Source: Clostridia bacterium
GTDB taxonomy: Bacteria; Bacillota; Clostridia; Oscillospirales; Acutalibacteraceae
Reading direction: 5' to 3'
Assembly (NCBI GenBank): GCA_017398425.1
Contig: JAFQFZ010000064.1
Location: 21,260 to 85,259, forward strand
DNA: 64,000 bases
The notes under the pieces are model-generated. The model was not told where the DNA came from and did not search any database. It saw only the letters and a program-made list of their open reading frames with translations. Below are positions 27,830 through 36,325 of this stretch, piece after piece. The translations under genes and the position numbers were made by a program. Each line of letters begins with the position of its first letter. The first letter of the stretch is position 1.

Positions 27830-28276
27830 ATGGACATGACCGTCAAGGATTACAACACCCTATCGCGCAAGCTCGCGCCGCGCTCGCACGTTGCCGTCGA
27901 CTGCGCCAAAGCGTTTGCCGTCGGCGGCAGTATCTGCGCACTCGGTCAGTTACTGCTGTTCGGCGGCGAGGCGCTCGGACTCGGCGAAAAGGAGTCCGCC
28001 CTCGTTTGCACCCTCACGCTCATTTTGCTAAGCGCCTTGTTGACAGGATTCGGGCTGTATGACAAGATCGCCAAGCACGCCGGTGCCGGCACGCTCGTAC
28101 CCATCACGGGGTTTGCCAACGCCATCACCGCCCCTGCCATCGAATTCAAGACCGAAGGGTACGTGCTCGGACTCGGTGCCAAGATGTTCACCATCGCAGG
28201 ACCTGTCATTGTCTACGGCGTGGCAGCAAGCATGATTTACGGGATGATCTACTGGGTTCTTACCACGATGTTGTGA
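27830..28276 (+). CDS. spoVAC: Stage V sporulation protein AC
   Basis: 148 residues from ATG 27830 after AAAGGAG. Four or so membrane helices and conserved segments such as GFANAITAPAIEFKTEG and GLGAKMFTIAGPVIVYG identify SpoVAC, the membrane channel component that moves dipicolinic acid into the spore and out at germination. spoVAD and spoVAE usually follow directly; here the next gene is on the other strand and spoVAD lies about 17.6 kb away. The last 17 bases overlap the end of the convergent yolD gene. Confidence 0.93.
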   Translation: MDMTVKDYNTLSRKLAPRSHVAVDCAKAFAVGGSICALGQLLLFGGEALGLGEKESALVCTLTLILLSALLTGFGLYDKIAKHAGAGTLVPITGFANAITAPAIEFKTEGYVLGLGAKMFTIAGPVIVYGVAASMIYGMIYWVLTTML

Positions 28277-28658
28277 TCGCACACACCGCCGAAAGCGGCA
28301 AGCGCCGCCCATCGCAAAAAAGGAGCTCCCCGTTCGTCTCATCGACCGCGCGCACTCGTCCCGTCACCGTCACGTAGCGACCGCCGTCCTTGGTGGGATC
28401 GTCCTCAAAGCACAACAGCGTCACCGTCGGGCGTTCGGGAAGGCGCTCCTCGAGCGCGTGCAAGGATGCATTCAGCGCGTCTTCCTCCTCCGGCGAGAGC
28501 GGTACGCGACGCGCGGTCAGCCGCGCCTCCTCGTCCAAAGCTTCCTCCAGTCCCGTCAACGCCGCAAACGGTGCAAACTGTGCCGCGCGATGGGCGCGCG
28601 ACATGGGCGACGGCGCTTCGGGGCGCGCGCGGTCGAGCAATTCTTCATAAGGGTTCAT
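28260..28658 (-). CDS. YolD-like protein
   Basis: 132 residues from ATG 28658, one base after the polymerase stop codon. Sequence ...RAAQFAPFAALTGLEEALDEEARLT and LCFEDDPTKDGGRYVTVTGRV is typical of YolD-like proteins found next to UvrX/UmuC-type polymerases in Firmicutes. Probably an accessory of the upstream translesion polymerase. Its 3' end overlaps spoVAC by 17 bases in convergent orientation. Confidence 0.85.
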   Translation of the reverse strand: MNPYEELLDRARPEAPSPMSRAHRAAQFAPFAALTGLEEALDEEARLTARRVPLSPEEEDALNASLHALEERLPERPTVTLLCFEDDPTKDGGRYVTVTGRVRAVDETNGELLFCDGRRLPLSAVCAITTSW

Positions 28659-28659
28659 C

Positions 28660-30141
28660 TCACGCTTTGTGACCTCCGATCTGTTGATTGCGTTCACGGG
28701 CCGTAGCGCCCTCCTCCAGATCCATACCGCGCAGGATGGCGTTTCGCCCGTATTTGTGCATGACGCTCAGCATGGCGCGTTGCCGCCGTCGTTCGCGACC
28801 GAGCATCTCCTCTTCTCGCGTGACGGCATCAAGCGGCGTGAAGAGCGACAACTGATACGCCGCCTCTTTTGCTTCCTCTTCGTCGGTGAGATGGTTGGCA
28901 TTCAGAGTGATGCGCCGCACCGTCAGCGTCGGATCAACGATGCGCTCAAACAGCGCTGTGAGCGCCTCCATGATGCGCCGCGAGGAAGACAAAAAGCGCG
29001 GCAGATTCACCGTACCGTGGGCGTGCCTCGGGATCGCGCGTCCATAGGGATCGCACACCGCCTCGCCGCGGTAGTACACGGCGCGTGTGGGGTCGGTCAG
29101 GTTCTCGCGGTCGTATCCCACCGTCAGGGCGAGCTGATCGGTGACCAGACGGCGATCCACCAGATCCAGCGCCAAACGATCCGCCATCTCGCGCACGATC
29201 AGACGTGCCTTTTCAAACGGATAAGGGGCGGTCAACACCTGCCCGACGGACGTACTGCGGTCGTTCGGGCGGTACGCCTTGATATCCGCCATCGTGCAGG
29301 GTTCCCACCCCCACGCGTGATCGATGAGCAATTCCGCATTCACCCCGAACAGCCGATACAGCATCGGTGCGTTGTACAACGAACAACGCGCCACATCCCC
29401 CATCGTGAACAACCGACGCTCGGCAAGTTTCGCGGCGTAGCCGCGCCCCACGCGCCAAAAATCCGTCAGCGGTCGGTGCGACCACAGCAACGCGCGATAC
29501 CGCGCTTCGTCCAGCTCCGCCACGCGCACGCCGTGCGCATCAGGCGGACTTTTTTTCGCCAACAGATCCATCGCCACCTTGCACAGATACAGATTCGTAC
29601 CCACGCCGGCGGTCGCGGTGATGCCCGTCTCGGCGAACACCGCCTGCACCATCCGCGACGCAAACGTGCGCGCATCACACGCGGCGGCCTGCAGGTACGG
29701 TGTTGCGTCGATGAACACCTCGTCCACCGAATAGGCGTGGATGTCCTCGGGAGCGACAAAGGTGAGATACACCCGATAGATGCGCGCGCTGTACGCCATG
29801 TAGCGCGCCATACGCGGCGGTGCGATGATGCAGTCCGCTTCGAGCGTCTTGTCCCTTTCAAGCGCCGCCGCATCCGTCGAGGACGCACCGAGCACACCGC
29901 CCGCTTGCAACCGCCGCGCGGCATTGACGCGGCGAAGCACCTCCTTCGCTTCAAACAGACGCGCCCGCGACGGGATGCCGTACGCCTTCAAACTCGGCGA
30001 CACCGCCAGGCAAATCGTCTTGTCGGTGCGGGATTCGTCCGCCACCAGCAGATTGGTCGTCAACGGGTCAAGACCGCGTTCCACGCACTCCACCGACGCA
30101 TAAAACGATTTCAAATCAATGGCAATATACCGCTTATCCAC
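28660..30141 (-). CDS. Y-family translesion DNA polymerase (UmuC/UvrX-like)
   Basis: 493 residues with start GTG 30141 behind GGAGGA; the open frame upstream reaches through an untranslated region. Catalytic motifs: IDLKSFYASVEC (first Asp) and AYSVDEVFIDAT (Asp-Glu pair). An HhH-type region includes VGRGYAAKLAERRLFTMGDVA, then a little-finger domain. It matches the Firmicutes UmuC-like subfamily paired with YolD, involved in damage bypass. No LexA-type operator was recognised upstream. Confidence 0.92.
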   Translation of the reverse strand: MDKRYIAIDLKSFYASVECVERGLDPLTTNLLVADESRTDKTICLAVSPSLKAYGIPSRARLFEAKEVLRRVNAARRLQAGGVLGASSTDAAALERDKTLEADCIIAPPRMARYMAYSARIYRVYLTFVAPEDIHAYSVDEVFIDATPYLQAAACDARTFASRMVQAVFAETGITATAGVGTNLYLCKVAMDLLAKKSPPDAHGVRVAELDEARYRALLWSHRPLTDFWRVGRGYAAKLAERRLFTMGDVARCSLYNAPMLYRLFGVNAELLIDHAWGWEPCTMADIKAYRPNDRSTSVGQVLTAPYPFEKARLIVREMADRLALDLVDRRLVTDQLALTVGYDRENLTDPTRAVYYRGEAVCDPYGRAIPRHAHGTVNLPRFLSSSRRIMEALTALFERIVDPTLTVRRITLNANHLTDEEEAKEAAYQLSLFTPLDAVTREEEMLGRERRRQRAMLSVMHKYGRNAILRGMDLEEGATARERNQQIGGHKA

Positions 30142-30337
30142 CGCTGTTTCCTCCGTTTCTCTGCAAAGAGCATAGCACACCTTCGAGAAAAACGCAAGAG
30201 AAAAACAAACATTTGTTCTTTTCTTTTTCTTGGTATTATTTGTCACAAGCGCAAAAATCGAACATACGGTCTTTTCAAAGTGTGCATATCCTACCGCCTT
30301 TTCGCATATACTGCACCGAGAAAGGCAGGGATAGGCA

Positions 30338-30868
30338 ATGTACACCTCGACGGCGTTTTGGCAACTCGGCGGGATGGTGTTCACCTCGGTGGCGGGAACC
30401 ATCCTTCACTTTGTGTTCGATTGGACAGGCGGCAATGCCGCCGTCGGGGTGTTCACCGCCGTCAACGAATCCATCTGGGAACACACCAAGCTGTTGTTCG
30501 TCCCGATGACGCTGTGGACGCTGATCGAAGCGCCCGCATTGCGCCGCCGTCACGATGCGTTTTGGTGCGCGAAGCTACGCGGCACGTTGCTCGGCATTCT
30601 CCTGATCCCGACGATGTATTATGTGTACAGCGGCATCCTCGGCGTGTCGTCGGACTATGTGAACATCACCATCTTCTTTGTTGCGGCGGCAATCGCCTAC
30701 TGCACGGAAACACGGTGGTTGTCCGCGCCGCGCCGCACACCGTGCCGCGCATCGCTCGTGTGGGCGGTGTGGGGTGCTGTCTTTCTGCTCTATGCGGTGT
30801 GGACCTTCCTGCCGCCGCCTATCCCGCTCTTTCGCGATCCCGTGAGCGGTGCGTATGGATTGGTGTAA
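30338..30868 (+). CDS. DUF6512-like integral membrane protein
   Basis: 176 residues, about five hydrophobic segments. The stretch GTILHFVFDWTGGNA...FTAVNESIWEHTKLLF is a pattern I associate with the DUF6512 family of small Firmicutes membrane proteins of unknown function. No catalytic motif is evident apart from the conserved NES-WEH residues. Start preceded by GGCAGGGA. Followed by a bidirectional terminator. Confidence 0.7.
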   Translation: MYTSTAFWQLGGMVFTSVAGTILHFVFDWTGGNAAVGVFTAVNESIWEHTKLLFVPMTLWTLIEAPALRRRHDAFWCAKLRGTLLGILLIPTMYYVYSGILGVSSDYVNITIFFVAAAIAYCTETRWLSAPRRTPCRASLVWAVWGAVFLLYAVWTFLPPPIPLFRDPVSGAYGLV

Positions 30869-30869
30869 A

Positions 30870-30906
30870 AAAAGACCGTCATCCTGTCGGATGACGGTCT
30901 TTTTTA
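30870..30906. terminator. Bidirectional terminator
   Basis: AAAAAGACCGTCATCC / GGATGACGGTCTTTTT with a short loop between convergent genes. Confidence 0.85.
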
Positions 30907-30912
30907 TATAGC

Positions 30913-31644
30913 TTATTTGCGCACCCAACGACTGCGATAAGACGCGGTGCCGCGCGGCAGCCACGCCGTTTTGGGCGCTTCGATCGGTTGTTTGACGACC
31001 GCTTTTTTGACGGTCGGCTTCTTCGCCGCCGGCTTCTTTGCGGCGGTTTTTTTCGCGGCGGGTTTCTTTGCGGCGGGCTTCTTCGCGGTCGCTTTCTTCG
31101 CCGCCACCGTCGTCAGCGAGACCCACTCCTTGACAGCATTCAGGAACGCTTTCTTGTCGCGCTTGGCGTTGATGTAGATCTGCACCTGATAGAGCGTGTC
31201 GGCATGGAAAAACAACACCAGATAGCCGCACCACGGCTCTTCGCCCTTGTCGCTCTCATCGATCTGCGCATACACCGCATCCAGACCGTTTGCGAGCGTC
31301 TGATACTTCACCGCATAGCGGCGCTCCACGCTTTCGAGACGACGCTCCAAAATGCCGCAAAACGCCGCTTTGCGTTCCTTGGCGTTGCCGTTCCACAGCG
31401 CCGCCAACGATGCCGCTTGTTGCACCGCCACCGTCTTGCAGTTGATGGACAGCGGCGCGTCCTTATACTGCGCGACACCGCCTTTAAAGCCTTTGGAATA
31501 CGCCAACAGCGCAAACTCTCCCTCCGTTTTCGGAACGACCATACCGTCGGGAATCGCCACCGAGAGCGCTCCCATGCGCGCACGCCGTTTCGTCTCATAC
31601 GTCGGAAGCACAAACGCCGCCGCATTGTCCATTGCTTTTGCCAT
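30913..31644 (-). CDS. Protein with histone-H1-like Ala/Lys/Pro repeat tail, unknown function
   Basis: 243 residues. The first 175 form a globular, mixed domain I do not recognise. About 180-220 are tandem repeats built on AAKKPAAKK and ATAKKP, closely resembling the tails of eukaryotic histone H1 and bacterial H1-like nucleoid proteins. A short C-terminal segment (TAWLPRGTASYRSRWVRK) follows. The tail would bind nucleic acid or another polyanion by charge. It is not repeated elsewhere in the window. Function unknown. Confidence 0.7.
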   Translation of the reverse strand: MAKAMDNAAAFVLPTYETKRRARMGALSVAIPDGMVVPKTEGEFALLAYSKGFKGGVAQYKDAPLSINCKTVAVQQAASLAALWNGNAKERKAAFCGILERRLESVERRYAVKYQTLANGLDAVYAQIDESDKGEEPWCGYLVLFFHADTLYQVQIYINAKRDKKAFLNAVKEWVSLTTVAAKKATAKKPAAKKPAAKKTAAKKPAAKKPTVKKAVVKQPIEAPKTAWLPRGTASYRSRWVRK

Positions 31645-31989
31645 ACTGCATTCTCCTCTTTTCCGAAACCTATATGCCCCATTATAACCGCTTTGTAACC
31701 GTTTTGCAACCTTTTCGACGCGGACTTTGGAATTTTTTTACACACCGCCCTCGCGCACGGTGCGCACAGTCTCCTTTGGTATGTGGTTCTACCGCCTTTT
31801 CCCATTCCTGAAGCGCCTTTCGGCGTGAGGTGGGATTGCGGGGTGCTTCTTTTCTGTTTATTACAGCCACGGAACATAACACAAACCGACAGCTTTTCTC
31901 TCGCGATGCGTTATTTACATTGGCAGTTTCCTGCGATACAATATAGATGTCGACAAAATAACGGTTTTGCAAAACAACAGGAGGCTGTT
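31645..31989. promoter_or_regulatory. Intergenic region with promoter for the XRE regulator
   Basis: A 345-base gap between divergent genes. TTTACA (31914-31919), 17 bases and TACAAT (31937-31942) make a good promoter for the gene at 31990. The rest has no credible gene; a GAAGCGCC/GGCG-rich patch at about 31810-31835 could fold. Confidence 0.6.
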
Positions 31990-33153
31990 ATGAAACTGAC
32001 CATTGGCGAGAATATTCGCCGCTTTCGAAAGAAACACGACCTGACACAAGAAGCGTTTGCCGAACGCTTGGGCGTTACTTATCAATCGGTCAGCCGTTGG
32101 GAGAACGGCACGACCTATCCCGATCTGGAACTTCTGCCCGCTATTTCCGAGACGCTTTCGGTGACGGTGGATGAGTTGATCGGCATGCCGCAGATCGAAA
32201 AAGAAAAACGCGCACTGGAAACCGTTGACGAACTTCGCCGCGAATGTATGAAGCAAGAGTACGACGCCGAACGCATTGTCGAGCTTTTGCGCGATATCCG
32301 CCGCAATTACCTTGACAGTGAATGGGCGTGGCGACCGTGGACGGACGGCAATGATCGTGCATTCCGCGATCCTGCCATTCTACCCGAAGTGCGCTTATTT
32401 GCCAATGCGTATCTCGAGCGAAAACCGATGGCCGCCGAAACAATTCAGACTATGTCGAGTGTTGAAGATGAGGAGCACATTGCGGAGTTCTTAGAAAAGC
32501 ACACGACATCGTTCGATTGTTCCGCTCGCGAATTGCTGTTTATGCGGTATTGGCGACGCGGTGATGCCGAAAGGCTTGAAAAAGAGAGACGCTATCGAAT
32601 GTTCCAAGCGTTCGACAAGCTCTTTGATGAACGGAGTGTGTTACCGCTGAATCCCACTCCCGAAGCCCAAACGGCGGCGATCGAATTTACGCGAGGATTG
32701 CTCAATCTGATTCGAAATGACACCGAGGATGATCGCGCAGATATTTGGGTGCAACGCCGTCTGAGACTGGGGCTGGACACCGCTTCACGGATGGTGGCTA
32801 CAAGTCGATTGGAAGACGCGATGCAACATGTCACATCCGTTGTCAATCTGCTTGAGGATGTGATGTCAATTAAAGAAGAAGTTCTGTTGCCGACCTCGTG
32901 TCACTTCCTCGACGGGATGGAATGGTACGGCGAGGAATACTGGACCACCTTTAACAATCATCCCGATGCTCCGAAAGAACGCTGTATCTATCTGCACACA
33001 CAATTGAATGATCTGAATGTGTGCTATATGATATTTCCGAGTCATTATTACCGCACCTTGCAAAGCGACGATTTCGCCCCGCTCCGCTCGCACCCCGAGT
33101 TTGAAGTGCTGTGTGATCGCGTGAAAGCGTTGGTTGTGATAAAAAAAGAATAA
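31990..33153 (+). CDS. XRE-family helix-turn-helix regulator with C-terminal sensor-like region
   Basis: 387 residues from ATG 31990 behind CAGGAGG. Residues 1-62 are a Cro/C1-type HTH (GENIRRFRKKHDLTQEAFAERLGVTYQSVSRWENGTTYPDLE...). The remaining 320 residues are helical, without a recognised family, and include a run of short helices as in tetratricopeptide-type regulators. It is monocistronic, with a perfect terminator behind it. Target genes unknown. Confidence 0.85.
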   Translation: MKLTIGENIRRFRKKHDLTQEAFAERLGVTYQSVSRWENGTTYPDLELLPAISETLSVTVDELIGMPQIEKEKRALETVDELRRECMKQEYDAERIVELLRDIRRNYLDSEWAWRPWTDGNDRAFRDPAILPEVRLFANAYLERKPMAAETIQTMSSVEDEEHIAEFLEKHTTSFDCSARELLFMRYWRRGDAERLEKERRYRMFQAFDKLFDERSVLPLNPTPEAQTAAIEFTRGLLNLIRNDTEDDRADIWVQRRLRLGLDTASRMVATSRLEDAMQHVTSVVNLLEDVMSIKEEVLLPTSCHFLDGMEWYGEEYWTTFNNHPDAPKERCIYLHTQLNDLNVCYMIFPSHYYRTLQSDDFAPLRSHPEFEVLCDRVKALVVIKKE

Positions 33154-33156
33154 ATA

Positions 33157-33200
33157 ATCAAAGAGGGCAACTATACAGTTGCCCTCTTTGATTATAATAT
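33157..33200 (+). terminator. Rho-independent terminator
   Basis: AATCAAAGAGGGCAACT / AGTTGCCCTCTTTGATT, a 17-bp near-perfect stem, followed by an AT-rich tail. Confidence 0.8.
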
Positions 33201-33244
33201 GATGAACTCTTTATGGAACAGTTTCATAAACTCGCAAAAACGCT

Positions 33245-33340
33245 TCAACACTCCACCGCTACTTTAATCACGCCATCGCGTTTGTTTTCGAACAAGTCAT
33301 ACGCTTCGTCAATCTTGACTAGCGGATAGGTATTCCTCAC
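33245..33340 (-). pseudogene. Remnant of a zinc-dependent alcohol dehydrogenase (C-terminal 31 codons)
   Basis: Read on the minus strand, this gives TYPLVKIDEAYDLFENKRDG followed by VIKVAVEC and a stop: the characteristic end of Zn-dependent medium-chain alcohol/sorbitol dehydrogenases. There is no upstream part; in another frame the same bases encode the last residues of the DUF4186 gene. It looks like the tail of a gene lost by deletion, with the junction near 33340. Confidence 0.7.
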
Positions 33341-33692
33341 TTGCACATTCTTTTTCTATCCATGCTATCAAGAGATTCACGATCTTTTCCTGTTGCACAG
33401 CGGTGAGTTCGACATCTTTCGGAACGTTATACCACTTGTTCAAACACCCGCGACAGCAACACGCGCAGGCGTGTTGCGCGACAAACACGGGATGTCCGCG
33501 CATCGGGGTTTGCTTGCCGTCGTTTTCGATGACCGCCGGTGCCAGCCGCGTGCGCACAAACTCAGCGGCGTGGGCGCGGACGGTGTCGATGCCTTTGTCG
33601 GTGATGTAGCGTTTATCCCGATCGCTCAGATGAAACCGCGCGCGAAATGCCGAACGCGCCAGTCGCTGAAACGTTTCTTCGATCGTCGGCAT
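33309..33692 (-). CDS. DUF4186 domain protein, possibly with a replaced C-terminus
   Basis: 127 residues. The family core RLAPAVIENDGKQTPMRGHPVF-AQHACACCCRGCLNKWYNV, with its Cys cluster, and VNLLIAWIEKE are typical of DUF4186. The function of the family is unknown; the cysteines may bind metal. The final dozen residues (CASEEYLSASQD) overlap the alcohol dehydrogenase remnant in another frame, so the original end may have been lost at a deletion junction. Confidence 0.82.
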   Translation of the reverse strand: MPTIEETFQRLARSAFRARFHLSDRDKRYITDKGIDTVRAHAAEFVRTRLAPAVIENDGKQTPMRGHPVFVAQHACACCCRGCLNKWYNVPKDVELTAVQQEKIVNLLIAWIEKECASEEYLSASQD

Positions 33693-33706
33693 GAAGTCAC
33701 CTTCTC

Positions 33707-34663
33707 TTAAAACTTAACATAAAACATCAACTTGCTGTTATATTCTTTTTGCGCCAATTTTTCCACAGATACGTTCGCTTTTCCGCTGAATATTTTCCCG
33801 ACCACACCATCAATGGCACACGCTACAGATTGCGACATGGTCGTCACCGTGCTTCCGAACACCTCTACTGTGATCTCTTTTACGGCACGTTTCCCGGAAC
33901 AACATGTATCCACCAAATGAAGAATACCATCGTCGTGCGCAAACCACTTCAACGTCGGATGCTGAGGCGAACGAAACCATTTAAACTTCGCTTCCACGCG
34001 CCCGTTTTGCATACGGCTGTTCGCATTGACACTTCCGTACTCCATCGCTCCACCGTAGTTTTCTGCAGCTTTTCCACGAGCCCCTTTTTTACTGATCTCC
34101 GCATCGACTGCAATTTGGTTCGATACAAGATTTCCGGAGGATTCTACCATCTCGATCAAACAACTTCTCGCGCCCAAGCACTCCGCTATATGTTGCAGTT
34201 CATCCACTTTTTCTTTCAGGGTTCGACTGAATATGCAATCCGCTTGAATGAAACGGTTGCGATCGAAACGATCTACGTAATACACCGCATTGCAAATCGG
34301 CGCAGGAATGAATTGGATGCCGCTGAACTCGACCGCCTCATCATAAAGGCACAGCACCTCTTCGCCCGAATCCTTATCAAGCCACCCGATTGCGCCCTCA
34401 CACACATCAATATCACGGCGAACCGCATCATCCACAATGGCGATAATATTCGGAATATGGAAGGATTCGCTTTGGTATTGTTCGGGAAACAAGGGATTGT
34501 ATTTCTTCAATCGGCGTTCTTGACTGTCCGCTTTGGATTTTTCCACCAACGCTTCCACACCGGCTTTCGTACTCGCACCCACTTTCTTTCCCAATTCTTT
34601 GGCACCACGCATCAACCCGGAAACCGCCTGTGCACCCTTACTTTTATCAAATTCCATTTTCAT
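33707..34663 (-). CDS. Conserved-looking protein of unknown function
   Basis: 318 residues from ATG 34663, preceded by GAGGG; a longer frame upstream has no start signal. The N-terminal 45 residues are basic and helical (RGAKELGKKVGASTKAGVEALVEKSKADSQERRLKKY). The rest is soluble with several Cys (for example DTCCSGKR). No membrane segment and no catalytic motif that I recognise. Less GC-rich than the genes around it. No function can be given. Confidence 0.6.
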   Translation of the reverse strand: MKMEFDKSKGAQAVSGLMRGAKELGKKVGASTKAGVEALVEKSKADSQERRLKKYNPLFPEQYQSESFHIPNIIAIVDDAVRRDIDVCEGAIGWLDKDSGEEVLCLYDEAVEFSGIQFIPAPICNAVYYVDRFDRNRFIQADCIFSRTLKEKVDELQHIAECLGARSCLIEMVESSGNLVSNQIAVDAEISKKGARGKAAENYGGAMEYGSVNANSRMQNGRVEAKFKWFRSPQHPTLKWFAHDDGILHLVDTCCSGKRAVKEITVEVFGSTVTTMSQSVACAIDGVVGKIFSGKANVSVEKLAQKEYNSKLMFYVKF

Positions 34664-34725
34664 ATTCGTACCCTCACAATCACAATATACGATCGTTGCC
34701 TTTGGAGAATTTGCATGAGTTTTTC

Positions 34726-35142
34726 TTAAATCAGCACGCCGTTGCAATGATCAATCTCGTGCTGAATGATTTGCGCTGTGAAACCTGTGAACGTTTTGAT
34801 GCGCGTTTGCAGTTCGGGCGTTTGCCACTGCACCTTGATCGTGCGATACCGCTTGCAGGGACGCGGGTCGCCGAGAAGCGACAAGCACCCCTCCGTCGTG
34901 TCGTAGGCTTCGGCTTTTTTAAGGATCACGGGATTCCACATCACATGAACCGCGCCGCGCTCATCCGTGAACGCGATGATCCGCTTGCGCACCCCGATCA
35001 TATTCGCCGCCATGCCGACGCAGTCGTCCTTGTGCGCTTGCAAAGTCTCGAGCAGATCGTCCGAAACCGCGCGGTCGGCGGCGGTCGCCTCTTCGGATTT
35101 GGTCGCCAAAAACAGCGGATCGTGCATCAATTCCCGAATCAT
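34726..35142 (-). CDS. def: Peptide deformylase (variant motif 1)
   Basis: 138 residues, near the shorter end for the family. Motif 2 EGCLSL and motif 3 HEIDH (zinc ligands Cys and two His) are intact. Motif 1 reads GMAANMIG, where classical deformylases have GLAAPQIG; Met replaces the Gln that normally helps catalysis. This form occurs in a Gram-positive subgroup, from memory. It removes the formyl group from nascent proteins if active. Upstream gap is short; a terminator follows the neighbouring VWA gene. Confidence 0.85.
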   Translation of the reverse strand: MIRELMHDPLFLATKSEEATAADRAVSDDLLETLQAHKDDCVGMAANMIGVRKRIIAFTDERGAVHVMWNPVILKKAEAYDTTEGCLSLLGDPRPCKRYRTIKVQWQTPELQTRIKTFTGFTAQIIQHEIDHCNGVLI

Positions 35143-35206
35143 ACGGCATGCTCCTTATCGTTTGGAAGATACTGTTAGTATAGCACAGCGTGTCCGCGTT
35201 TGCAAG

Positions 35207-35242
35207 AACGAGGCAGGGGAACTCTCCCCTGCCTCGTTTGTT
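35207..35242 (-). terminator. Terminator of the VWA gene
   Basis: AACGAGGCAGGGGA / TCCCCTGCCTCGTT with a 3-base loop; T-run on the minus strand is short but present. Confidence 0.7.
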
Positions 35243-35886
35243 CAGCGTCGATTTTTGAAATCGGCGGCGATGTCGGCACTCCAGTCGGCGGCCAACGGCG
35301 CACACGCGCGCACCGCACACACCGCCTCGGACACCGTGTCGTACAACACCCGTGTACCGCGCTCATCCGCGTGATAATTGACCGCGCGGTCGCGACCGAT
35401 GCCGTAATGCGCCGCTGTTTCGACGGCATCGATGTTCGCGCCGATGAACAAAAACTCCCAACCGCGCTCACTCTTTTGCCGTTCGATGAGCGTTTTGACC
35501 TGCTCGCTTGTGTAGCGGCGGCTCGCATTTTCCATACCATCGGTGGTGATGACGAACAGCGTGTGCGCGGGCACATCCTCGGGGCGGGCGTACTTGTGGA
35601 TGTTTTCGATGTGACGCACCGCATCACCGAGGGCATCGATGAGCGCTGTGCTGCCGCGCACCGTATAATCGTGCGCGGTCATGAGCGGTACATCCGCCAC
35701 CGGCACGCGGTCGTGAAGCACCGTGCTTTCGTAGTCGAAGAGGATGGTCGAGACATAGCATGCGCCCTCTTCCTTTCGCTGTTTGTCGATCATCGCGTTG
35801 AAACCGCCGATGGTGTCCGACTCCAATCCCGCCATCGAACCGCTTCGATCCAGAATGAAGACCAATTCCGTTGTGTTGTTTTTCAT
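35242..35886 (-). CDS. Von Willebrand factor type A domain protein
   Basis: 214 residues from ATG 35886 behind GGGAGG. Complete metal-ion-dependent adhesion site: FILDRSGSM (DxSxS), GSTALIDAL (Thr) and ITTDGMENAS (Asp). It is a stand-alone cytoplasmic VWA protein without signal peptide. Often such proteins work with MoxR-type ATPases or in stress systems, but none is adjacent here. Role unknown. Confidence 0.88.
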   Translation of the reverse strand: MKNNTTELVFILDRSGSMAGLESDTIGGFNAMIDKQRKEEGACYVSTILFDYESTVLHDRVPVADVPLMTAHDYTVRGSTALIDALGDAVRHIENIHKYARPEDVPAHTLFVITTDGMENASRRYTSEQVKTLIERQKSERGWEFLFIGANIDAVETAAHYGIGRDRAVNYHADERGTRVLYDTVSEAVCAVRACAPLAADWSADIAADFKNRR

Positions 35887-35966
35887 AATAAAATCCTCCC
35901 GTTTGTTTTGGTATCTTGATTCTACCAAAGAAAACGGGAGGTATGGTCGCTTCGCAAGCGACAAAT

Positions 35967-36320
35967 TTACACGAGCACCTTCGCCCAGTCCGCTTCCTTG
36001 AAGCCGATGAGCACCGCGTCGTCGCCGACCAGAATCGGGCGCTTGACAAGCATACCGTCGGTCGCAAGGAGCGAGAGCATCTCTTCCTCGGTCATCGCGG
36101 GGAGCTTTGTTTTCAGCTCCATCGATTTATAAAGCAGTCCGCTCGTGTTGAAAAACTTCTTGAGCGGCAATCCGCTTTGTTGATACCATGCCGCCAGCTC
36201 GTCCGCTGTGGGGTTGTCGAGCTTGATGTCGCGCAGGTCGTAAGCGATGCCTTTCGCATCGAGCCACGCTTTGGCTTTTTGACAGGTGGTGCATTTCGGA
36301 TAACAGATAAAGTGTACCAT
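35967..36320 (-). CDS. ArsC/Spx-family thioredoxin-fold protein
   Basis: 117 residues from ATG 36320. Active-site motif YPKCTTCQKAKAWL (C10, C13), RDIKLDNPTADEL, FNTSGLLYKS and VKRPILV are typical of the ArsC/Spx/YffB family. The CxxC form with no DNA-polymerase-contact features suggests a YffB/arsenate-reductase-like reductase more than Spx itself. It lies 5 bases from the upstream HTH-like gene and is probably cotranscribed. Confidence 0.88.
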   Translation of the reverse strand: MVHFICYPKCTTCQKAKAWLDAKGIAYDLRDIKLDNPTADELAAWYQQSGLPLKKFFNTSGLLYKSMELKTKLPAMTEEEMLSLLATDGMLVKRPILVGDDAVLIGFKEADWAKVLV

Positions 36321-36325
36321 ACGTT

